From assembly GCA_028293365.1 (NCBI GenBank), contig JAQGOX010000598.1, positions 1 through 7,806 on the forward strand: a stretch of 7,806 bases of DNA, read 5' to 3'. The translations under genes were made by a program, and so were the position numbers. Numbering within the stretch: the stretch's first letter is position 1; each line of letters starts with the position of its first letter. Under the pieces are notes generated by a model. That model had not been told where the DNA came from, ran no database searches, and worked only from the letters and a program-made list of their open reading frames with translations. Below, in pieces: positions 1 to 7,200 of this stretch. This stretch comes from Verrucomicrobiales bacterium. Its GTDB lineage: Bacteria > Verrucomicrobiota > Verrucomicrobiia > Limisphaerales > SXQI01.

Positions 1-49
1 CATCCGGTACCCGTTGTAAACGGTTGGCCCGCATTTGAAAAGGGATCAA
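1..49 (-). other. Spacer downstream of the transporter gene; possible start of a further minus-strand gene
   Basis: This short stretch lies beyond the stop codon of the MFS gene on the minus strand. Read on that strand it holds an ATG at 34-32 and another at 3-1, and the frame from 34 is open to the window edge, so a fourth gene of the leftward unit could begin here. Only about a dozen codons would be visible and no ribosome binding site is evident. A 5-bp stem (11-15 with 19-23, 3-base loop) is present, but it has no following T-run and does not look like a terminator. Confidence 0.2.
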
Positions 50-1627
50 TCAGTCTGATCGCTCCAAAGGCGAAAATGCTTTTATGCCGGCGGCAGCCGG
101 AGAGGCCGAAAGCTGCACATCCCTGTATCCTCCGCGCGACTTGAAATACGCGATGAGTCCGAGATAGCAAATAAACATGATCGCAGGTAATACCGCGACT
201 TTTCCAAGGGTTGCCTGGTTGTTAACGCCACGGATCTGTTCTACGGACAATTGTTTGGCCGGAGTTAGAAGCGCGATTTTTGCTTTGTCGAGTGGGCGAT
301 AGGTAAAGCCGTATTTGTGCTGCTGAGTTTCCACGATTCTTGAATGCAACCCCGGGTTTTCCTGAGCAAGCCGTTTGTCGAGCGAATCATCCTGTATGGT
401 GCCGAGCAGGGGACTGCCAATCACTCCCACCGCGATCAAACCGACCGCGCTTACAGAACTTAAAGTGAGGGCGCCCCCTTTCGGAAATTGCTCCGAAACA
501 ATACCCAGTGTTGTTGGCCAAAAGAATGACTTTCCCATTCCATAACAAGTCGCGGCCAGAAAAACCATCACTGGAGCCGAACCGGCGTGCGCCAGCCAGG
601 TCAGTCCGATTGATGCAATTGCTGCACAAACAGCGAGCAGGCCAAGCGGCGAAATCCGGTGTGCAATCGGCCCGGCAAAAAACCGAAGACCGAACATGAT
701 GGCCGACGTGTAGATTAGGACCCAATTGCCTGCATTCGGTCCCGCGTCTCTCAAGACCGGGGTCATCAAATTGGCAATCCAGCTATCCGTTCCAAGTTCA
801 GTCGTCGCGAGCAACGTCATGATTAACATCATGAAAACAAACATCGGCCGGCCGAAATTCCTGATTCGAGTTGCAAAAAGTACCGTCGGCAGAATCCCAA
901 TCCCGAGGATGACTGGCGTAGACAGACTGAAGTTGAATACTCGCAAAATTTCATCCATCGCGTAACCCAGAAAAAGACAGATCAGGAAACATCCGCCCCA
1001 GCCGCATTCTTTGAGCATCTCCAAATAGCTGATGCCAGCGGCCACCCGTTCCTGCACCGGAAACGGTTCGCGGAACATCATCCAGCCATAGATCAGCGTC
1101 GGGATCAGATACAATCCTACTTTCCAGCGCCACGAATTCTCGCCGCCTACAGAACCGATCAGGATCACAACCAGGCCTCCCAGGACCATTCCGCCCGGCC
1201 ATCCGGCATGCAAAATATTGAGATAATGGGTCTTTTTCTTTGGATACAGAGTTGCTGTTACTGGGTTGATCACCCCTTCCACAATCCCGCCCGCAAGCGC
1301 GAAAATAAACGTGCCCAGGTAGAGCGCCGCATAACCATTGGCGCTCATCACGAGAATCGCCGAAAGGATGTGGCAGATAAACCCGAAGGCCATGGTGCGA
1401 CGATAGCCGATGCGATCGACCACCAGCGCGCTCAATATCATCGTTACCGCCTGGGGATATAGGCCTGCCCCTTGTATCGATCCAAGCTGGCTTTCCGAAA
1501 GGTTGAACTTTTTCCCCAGTTCATTCAGCAGAAAGGCGCGCACGACGAAACCAATGGCCGATGCAACCAGTGAAATGTTGCATGCAAGAAACAGGCGATT
1601 GGAGTTTCGAGGGGCAGCCGGATTCAT
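50..1627 (-). CDS. MFS family transporter, enlarged (about 14 membrane segments)
   Basis: Integral inner-membrane protein of 525 residues, predicted to move a small organic solute, probably a sugar or related compound judging from the neighbours; the substrate cannot be read from sequence. The MFS signature loop between the second and third helices is visible at residues 71-79 (DRIGYRRTM, motif A). Hydrophobic segments fall near 12-34, 53-71, 78-95, 98-119, 141-160, 169-184, 210-226, 234-254, 261-278, 303-320, 328-346, 351-373, 388-410 and 474-494. That is two more than the canonical twelve, and the extra pair (210-254) sits between the two six-helix halves. Intramembrane or membrane-edge polar residues include E117, H140 (in HAGWPGG), E277 and D281 (TTELGTDSW). 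A hydrophilic loop of about 60 residues (411-473), probably periplasmic, precedes the last helix. Typical MFS proteins have about 400-450 residues. The ATG lies 4 bases after the epimerase stop, so translational coupling is likely; no Shine-Dalgarno sequence is seen. It is the last complete gene of the leftward unit. Confidence 0.9.
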   Translation of the reverse strand: MNPAAPRNSNRLFLACNISLVASAIGFVVRAFLLNELGKKFNLSESQLGSIQGAGLYPQAVTMILSALVVDRIGYRRTMAFGFICHILSAILVMSANGYAALYLGTFIFALAGGIVEGVINPVTATLYPKKKTHYLNILHAGWPGGMVLGGLVVILIGSVGGENSWRWKVGLYLIPTLIYGWMMFREPFPVQERVAAGISYLEMLKECGWGGCFLICLFLGYAMDEILRVFNFSLSTPVILGIGILPTVLFATRIRNFGRPMFVFMMLIMTLLATTELGTDSWIANLMTPVLRDAGPNAGNWVLIYTSAIMFGLRFFAGPIAHRISPLGLLAVCAAIASIGLTWLAHAGSAPVMVFLAATCYGMGKSFFWPTTLGIVSEQFPKGGALTLSSVSAVGLIAVGVIGSPLLGTIQDDSLDKRLAQENPGLHSRIVETQQHKYGFTYRPLDKAKIALLTPAKQLSVEQIRGVNNQATLGKVAVLPAIMFICYLGLIAYFKSRGGYRDVQLSASPAAAGIKAFSPLERSD

Positions 1628-1631
1628 AATC

Positions 1632-2483
1632 TTAAAAAGGAGACAACGTTTTCTTCAGAAACTTCAAACCTTTCCAGGCGATCTCATCGTTTGTCGGTTC
1701 GATCGGGCGCCAGATGGATGCCGCGCGCGCTATTGCTTTCACTTCCGAGCTGAATGATTCAATGACCACATCTCGGTCGTATCGGATGGCGCGCAACGCT
1801 CCGGCAATTCCTTGCCAATCAATCTGGTCGTTACCCGGAGTCCCCCGGTCTGATCCGCATGCGTGAAAATGTCCGAGGCTCGAGCCCGCCGCGCGAATCG
1901 CCTTCGCTGAATCCTTTTCCTCAATATTCATGTGGAAGGTATCGAGGTGCAATTTAAGAGCAGGGCTGCCGGCGTCCGAAATCATGTTTAATCCCTGTTC
2001 GCAGGTATTGATGAAATCGGTCTCGAACCGGTTCACCGGTTCGAGCGCAATCACTCTTCCTTTATCTTCCGCGTAACGGGCCACCTCCCGCAAATTCTTT
2101 GCCACCGTTTTCCATTGTCGCAGGCGTTCTCTGGGTGGAACCGCATCGGCGCGGCCTACTACGGAGTAGACCACTCCAGCCATTGTCGGCGCGTCGAGTT
2201 CGATCATGCGATCGATTACCCGCTTTAGAAATTGAATTCCTGCCAACTGCTGCAACGATTCGCCGCGCAAATCCTTTTCAGGCCCCATGCAAGGTGCGAC
2301 CGAACCGCACACGAGACCGTTTTCACGCAAGCGATCTTTCACATAAGTCGGATCGATGTCGCTAAATTGTTCAATGGAGATTTCGACCGTATCGAAACCC
2401 CATTTTCGGAATCTGGGAAATAGGGAGACTGATTCGTTGGTAAACGGACAGTCGAAGAGGAATGTGTTGATGCCAAAGCGCAC
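1632..2483 (-). CDS. Sugar phosphate isomerase/epimerase family protein, D-tagatose/D-psicose 3-epimerase-like
   Basis: Cytoplasmic TIM-barrel protein of 283 residues, the usual length for ketose 3-epimerases, without a signal peptide. The metal and catalytic residues of Pseudomonas cichorii D-tagatose 3-epimerase (E152, E158, D185, H188, H211, R217, E246) all have counterparts at the same spacing: E148 (ALEPVNRFE), E154, D181 and H184 (HLDTFHMN), H207 (GHFHACGSDRG), R213 and E242 (VIESF). This supports an intact Mn/Co-dependent epimerase acting on a free ketose or keto-sugar at C3. The exact substrate is not determined, and related barrels include L-ribulose-5-phosphate 3-epimerases, hydroxypyruvate isomerases and inosose isomerases. 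The start codon is GTG (plus-strand cac at 2481-2483), chosen because the family usually begins right at this first beta strand (RFGINTFLF). It lies 11 bases after the ThuA-like stop (TAG) and 4 bases before the MFS start, so all three probably share one transcript. Confidence 0.87.
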   Translation of the reverse strand: MRFGINTFLFDCPFTNESVSLFPRFRKWGFDTVEISIEQFSDIDPTYVKDRLRENGLVCGSVAPCMGPEKDLRGESLQQLAGIQFLKRVIDRMIELDAPTMAGVVYSVVGRADAVPPRERLRQWKTVAKNLREVARYAEDKGRVIALEPVNRFETDFINTCEQGLNMISDAGSPALKLHLDTFHMNIEEKDSAKAIRAAGSSLGHFHACGSDRGTPGNDQIDWQGIAGALRAIRYDRDVVIESFSSEVKAIARAASIWRPIEPTNDEIAWKGLKFLKKTLSPF

Positions 2484-2494
2484 AAGCCAGATTT

Positions 2495-3277
2495 CTATTT
2501 TGACTGTGATCCAGCATACCCCTCGACAGGTTTTCCATCCGCGCTCAGTTTTCCGCAGGTCCAGAGCAACCCGTTCGCCAGAAGATTAAGGTATTCCGGT
2601 GCGGCTGCCGTTTTCAGATCGTGACCAAGCGTCGTGCTGAATACCCGTCCCTTGTGATACTGATAAGTCCAACAAACAATATGTTCGCGGCCATCCTGCG
2701 GACTCTTAACTTTTAGCAGTTGATGCGATTCCGGTTGAATCGCGATTGTCTGATACAGCTCATCCCCGGCAGTTTCCCACTTGTCCGGAAATGAGCGAGT
2801 GATTGGGCTGGCCGGATCGAGTTTCAGCACCGTGAACGGCTCATAACGATCATGGACTTTGGAGCGCATTCCGCAGCAGGTCTCCCATTCGGATATTTTC
2901 GGAGAACGCCGGAACGCATGCACCGCGCAATGAATCATCACCGTCGGCTTGCCCGCAGCCGTGGTTTTCAGCGCGTTCTCGAGCACATCATCGGGTGCTT
3001 CGTCAAAACACCAGTCATAAACAATCGCGTCGTAGCCATCGGCAAATTTCGGATCATGCAATGAGTCGAAATTCGTCTTCACATCGAAGGTTGCGTTAAT
3101 CAATCGGCTTAGATTAGTTGTCAGATGCGGCGCCAGTGTCGCGTAATCATGATATCCTCCCCCCACAAACAACAGGACCTTGATTGGCAGTACAGTTCGA
3201 TCTGCTGCCTGGATTGAAAGGATTGAAAAAATCAGCGCAACGAAGAGAGCTCCGCGCTTAAGAAAAGAAAAGGGCAT
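2495..3277 (-). CDS. Secreted ThuA-like domain protein
   Basis: Exported 260-residue protein with a class I glutamine-amidotransferase-like fold of the ThuA (trehalose utilisation) family. A signal peptide covers residues 1-24: a basic start (FLKRG), a hydrophobic core, and a likely signal peptidase I site SIQA|AD. The mature domain opens with the family's first strand and turn (KVLLFVGGGYHDY, 33-45) and continues with YDAIVYDWC (82-90), GKPTVMIHCAVHAFR (109-123), DELYQ (172-176) and the C-terminal GRVFSTTLGHD (210-220). These conserved His/Asp positions, rather than a Cys nucleophile triad, are typical of ThuA proteins. The biochemical activity is poorly defined; links to trehalose and keto-sugar breakdown come from rhizobial thuAB genetics. 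It is the first gene of the leftward unit, facing the divergent spacer. Placement beside an epimerase and a transporter fits sugar-derivative metabolism, with this protein acting outside the cytoplasm. The ATG chosen directly precedes the signal peptide; only a weak GCGGG stretch abuts it. Confidence 0.88.
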   Translation of the reverse strand: MPFSFLKRGALFVALIFSILSIQAADRTVLPIKVLLFVGGGYHDYATLAPHLTTNLSRLINATFDVKTNFDSLHDPKFADGYDAIVYDWCFDEAPDDVLENALKTTAAGKPTVMIHCAVHAFRRSPKISEWETCCGMRSKVHDRYEPFTVLKLDPASPITRSFPDKWETAGDELYQTIAIQPESHQLLKVKSPQDGREHIVCWTYQYHKGRVFSTTLGHDLKTAAAPEYLNLLANGLLWTCGKLSADGKPVEGYAGSQSK

Positions 3278-3368
3278 CCCGCTACTATTAAACTTTATTG
3301 AATCCCTGCAATCCTAAATTCATGGCACGCAATAGTCATCGAAAGCGCTTCGCGTTTGCGAAAATGAA
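3278..3368. promoter_or_regulatory. Divergent intergenic region, probable promoter/operator for both units
   Basis: This 91-base spacer separates the starts of the leftward ThuA-like gene and the rightward cytochrome gene, so promoters for both transcripts are expected here. If the cytochrome start is really at 3417 the spacer is 139 bases. It is AT-richer than the genes around 3287-3322. I could not find a convincing pair of sigma-70 boxes at proper spacing in either direction; TTGAAT (3298) and TAAATT (3315) are too close together. The call rests on gene orientation and composition. Confidence 0.45.
3349..3362. other. Short perfect inverted repeat before the cytochrome gene
   Basis: TTCGC, loop GTTT, then GCGAA form a perfect 5-bp stem ending 6 bases before the ATG at 3369. 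It could be an operator half-site pair or an RNA hairpin in the 5' leader. A stem this short also arises often by chance. Confidence 0.25.
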
Positions 3369-4202
3369 ATGTTCTTGCTAAGAACGGTGGGTTCGACCGA
3401 TTCTTGGTGCCTCAGCATGTTTTCGGAATTTCCCAAATTGAATTTTAGATTCGTTCGTTTAGGTCCGTTTCTTATCGCTGGGCTGATATTTCTTTCGAGC
3501 TTTAACTCTTTATTCGCGCAGCTTCAGTGGGATTCGCTCACGAAAAAATACGAGGCGAAACCGGGAGAGACGAATGCTGTCGTTATGTTCCATGTTACGA
3601 ATATTTCGAATGTGCCCATTGTAGTGGAAGCGGTTCGACCATCCTGTCATTGCACCGTCGCAAAAGTACCAGCTCAACCGTGGAGGATTGGGCCGGGAGA
3701 AGTCAATCCGATGGAGGTAACAATTGAACTTACCCTTAAATGGGGCGCTTTCAGCAAGACGATTTCGGTTGAAACGAAGAACGAAACGAATCTTTTGACA
3801 GTCATCGTGACGGTTCCTGAGCCGGATGCGCGTGGAAAAAATCGTGTCGTTGCTTTTACCGATCGCCAGGCTGTTTTTAAAGGAGATTGCGCGAGTTGTC
3901 ATTTAAAGCCCGCGATTGGAAAAACTGGCGAGGATCTCTATCGGTCGATCTGCGCGATTTGTCATGAAGCAGAACGTCGCGCCGAAATGGTTCCCGATTT
4001 GGCGCAATTGAAAGTTCCAACCGATTCGAAGTTCTGGGAACAATCACTCAGGATCGGAAAGCCAGGCACATTGATGCCTGCTTTTTCCAAACCGTTCGGA
4101 GGCCCGTTGACTCGCGATCAAATTCAATCTCTCGTTTTCTATCTAACGGGGCGTTTTCCATCTCGGTTTCCGGCCGTCTCGATTCCATCACCAGCGCGGT
4201 GA
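3369..4202 (+). CDS. Secreted DUF1573 domain fused to a cytochrome c with two CXXCH haem motifs
   Basis: Exported 277-residue protein. A hydrophobic signal segment (about 32-50) ends in SLFA|QL. Residues about 64-150 form a DUF1573 (Ig-like beta-sandwich) domain, recognisable by the N-terminal strand VVMFHVTN, the Cys pair in RPSCHCTV (C93, C95; usually SCGCT) and the IGPGE turn. A cytochrome c region follows, with haem-attachment motifs CASCH (174-178) and CAICH (195-199) and a probable axial Met in LMPAF (M236), then GGPLTRDQIQSLVFYL, a typical final helix. It should carry haem c in the periplasm or at the cell surface and pass electrons to or from an unidentified partner. The ATG at 3369 gives a 16-residue extension before a second in-frame ATG at 3417 (M17). 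M17 gives a more ordinary signal peptide and may be the true start; neither has a clear Shine-Dalgarno sequence. It precedes the giant propeller gene by 12 bases in the same frame, implying co-expression. Confidence 0.87.
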   Translation: MFLLRTVGSTDSWCLSMFSEFPKLNFRFVRLGPFLIAGLIFLSSFNSLFAQLQWDSLTKKYEAKPGETNAVVMFHVTNISNVPIVVEAVRPSCHCTVAKVPAQPWRIGPGEVNPMEVTIELTLKWGAFSKTISVETKNETNLLTVIVTVPEPDARGKNRVVAFTDRQAVFKGDCASCHLKPAIGKTGEDLYRSICAICHEAERRAEMVPDLAQLKVPTDSKFWEQSLRIGKPGTLMPAFSKPFGGPLTRDQIQSLVFYLTGRFPSRFPAVSIPSPAR

Positions 4203-4205
4203 TTT

Positions 4206-4212
4206 GAAAGGG
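4206..4212 (+). promoter_or_regulatory. Weak ribosome binding site for the giant propeller gene
   Basis: GAAAGGG ends only two bases before the ATG at 4215, which is closer than the usual 5-9 base spacing. It may still help, but with only 12 bases after the upstream stop, reinitiation by ribosomes finishing the cytochrome gene is the more likely mode of initiation. Confidence 0.3.
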
Positions 4213-4214
4213 TT

Positions 4215-7200
4215 ATGAAGGACAGGTCATTGCACTGCGCCGGAGGAATCTTCTGCTTCATTGCGCTATTTGCGAGTGTTCACCTGCTCGGGCAGGATTT
4301 AACCTGGCATGCGGAAAAGGGTTATCGCTGGGCGACGTTGCCATCGGTGACCGCATCCGCTCCTGGTTTCACGCGATTGGCACCTGAGAACACCCACATA
4401 CTCTTTACAAACCGGCTATCGGAATTGTCGATTGCGTCGAATCGGGTTTTGGCGAACGGATCCGGTGTTGCCGTAGGGGATTTCGATCAGGACGGATGGC
4501 CGGACATTTTTTTCTGCGGCCTTGAAAGTCCGAACGCTCTCTATCGAAATCTTGGTAACTGGCAGTTCCAGGATGTAACCGCCGAGGCCGGACTAGGTTC
4601 GGAACAATCGAGCCGCGGCGCTGTGTTCGCGGATATTGATGGAGATGGTTTTCCGGATCTATTGGTTTCCACCGTGAATCGTGGAGTCCGTTGTTATATT
4701 AATCAACACAATGGCAAATTCATTGAGACGACCCAGAATGCCGGAACCGCCAGCAAATTCGGGAGCATGACGATGGCACTTGCGGACATTGATGGCAATG
4801 GGACCCTCGATTTGTATGTGGCGAATTATCGCCCCGATGATATGCGCGATCGGGGACGCTTCACGCTTCCGGCCGTCAAAGGCAAGCCCGTCATTCCCGC
4901 ATCTGAAAAAGACCATTTTATACTACGAAACGGACAGCTTTTCGAATATGGGCAACCGGACCAATTATTCCTGAACGACGGCAAAGGGCAATTTCATCCT
5001 GCACTTTGGAACGACGGAACTTTTCTCGATGAATTGGGGCAGAAACTGGATGACGCACCTTTGGATTGGGGGTTATCGGCTTCCTTCCGCGATGTCAACG
5101 GTGATGGCGCCCCCGATTTGTACGTCTGTAACGATTATTGGACCCCGGATCGATTTTGGATCAATGACGGACACGGGCACTTTAAAGCAATCGCGCCACT
5201 TGCCCTGCGCAAGAGCAGTTCCAGCTCTATGGGTGTTGATTTTGCAGATATCGACCGTGATGGGTTTCTCGATTTTTTCGCGGTCGATATGCTGAGTGGA
5301 AATCCTCAGTTGCGCAAGCGTCAGAGTCTGGCCGATCGACCTGCGCAATCGATTGTGGGGGCGATCGAGGATCGTCCCCAGGTGATTCGCAACACCCTTT
5401 TTCATGGACGCAGTGATGGTACTTACGCGGAAATCGCGAACTTCGCCGGTTTGGCCGGCTCTGATTGGTCCTGGTCTCCCCAGTTTCTGGATGTCGATCT
5501 CGATGGGTTCGAGGACCTCGTAATCTCGGCGGGACATTTTCGTGATGTTCAGGATCTGGATGCACAGGCGCAGATTCAAGCGCGCCAGCATCCATGGACC
5601 GGGTTCAAAAGTGAAGCGGAGCGACAGGCAGCTTATACCCGCGAGTTAATGGAGCATTATCGGCTCTACCCGCCGCTGGATATGCCGATCAAAAGTTTTC
5701 ACAACCTTCGAGGAGTGCGGTTTGAGGAATCTACCACAACATGGGGTTTGGCAGAACTCGCGATTCATCACGGCATGGCAGTCGGAGATTTTGATCGGGA
5801 CGGAGATCTCGACCTTGTGGTTAACAATCTCAATAGTGCTGCCGGCGTTTACCGCAACAACGTGTCACGAGGACGATTGGCGGTCCGGTTGAAGGGAGTT
5901 TCTCCAAACACAGAGGGTGTTGGAGCAAAAGTTACTTTGGTGCACGGCGCGGTGGAACTTCAATCCACCGAGCTTGTATCGGGAGGCAGGTACCTTTCTG
6001 GAAGCGAGCCCCTGGTCGTTTTTGCAACCGAAGGTGGGAGCGGACCGCTTGTCCTGAAGGTGAGTTGGCGATCAGGGAAAGTTCAGCAAATCGACGGAGT
6101 GCAGCCGGCACGGCTTTACGAAATCGATGAAAGCTCCGCTGTCGCATCCAGTCTTCCAGCAAAATCCCAACCAAATCCTCTTTTTGAGGATCGAAGTTCT
6201 GCTCTTAATCATCGTCATGCCGAATCGGGGTTCGATGATTTCCAACGCCAACCGCTGCTCCCTTTCAAATTGAGCCAAAATGGTCCTGGCATTGCCTGGT
6301 TTGATCTGGATGGGGACGGACATGACGATCTGATTATCGGCGCTGGTGCGGGTTTTCCTCCGTCGGTTTATAAGTCCGATGGACGTGGAAGCTTCACGTC
6401 GTTGCCTGTTTCGGCTGACCTGGCTGGCACAAGTGATTATAGCGGGTTCGTGGGAATGAATGATCGCACTGGCAAATCATTCCTTCTCGCGGGGCTCACC
6501 GGCTATGAAAATAAAGGTTCCAATAATTTGATTCGCTTTGGTTTCCGGGATGCAACGGTGGCATCGGAAAAGCTTGGGTTGCAGATTGCCACGGCCAGTG
6601 CACTCGCTCTTGGCCTGGATGAAAAAGGTGCAGGTCTGGTTCTTTTTGTAGGAGGAGGTGTCAATCCCGGACGATATCCAGTCGGCAGTCCCTCAAGGAT
6701 ACTACGCTACAATGGAAATGAATGGAGCGTTGACGTGGAGAACAGCGCGTTCATCAGTAGCCTTGGAATTGTCAATTCCGCTGTATGGACCGATTTCAAT
6801 GGGGATGGAGTTCCAGAACTCGTTGTTACGTCGGAGTGGGGACCGGTGCGGATTTTTCAGTGGCGGGGCAGACGGCTGTTTGACATTACCAGCGAAACCG
6901 GTCTTTCAGAATATACCGGGCTCTGGAAGGGGATCACGGCTGGCGATTTCGATGGTGACGGACGAATGGACCTGGTTGTTGCAAACTGGGGGCTTAACAG
7001 TTCATACGTTGCATCAGCCAGGAAGCCACTCACTCTCTACCATGGTGAAATGGCACAGCCGGGTGTAATGGATGTGATCGAAACGGAATGGGATTCGGCA
7101 AGAAACGAACTGACGCCCACGCGCCAGATCACGGATTTGGCTGCGTCATTGCCTTTTTTGCTGGAGCGCTTTTCCTCGCACCTTACCTATAGTCAGGCCT

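Noticed and set aside
11..23. Small hairpin (5-bp stem, 3-base loop) just after the MFS gene
   Set aside because: It has no T-run on either side in the transcription direction and the stem is short, so it is not supported as a terminator.
387..1462. Several 60-110 codon frames on both strands within the MFS gene
   Set aside because: All overlap the transporter frame, have no plausible translation signals, and encode Arg/Ser-rich nonsense typical of shadow frames.
1637..1642. AAGGAG motif resembling a strong Shine-Dalgarno sequence
   Set aside because: It is on the plus strand, whereas the genes here are on the minus strand; it reads as the last codons and stop of the epimerase gene and precedes no plus-strand gene.
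5073..5591. A 172-codon open frame on the minus strand opposite the giant propeller gene, with a second one at 5227-5595
   Set aside because: It lies wholly inside a strongly supported coding frame. Its openness follows from the repetitive GAT/GGC-rich codons of calcium loops read in reverse, and the translation shows no recognisable domain.
6658..7068. A 136-codon plus-strand frame inside the giant gene
   Set aside because: It is an out-of-frame shadow; the main frame carries intact DxDxDG loops and family motifs across the same bases.
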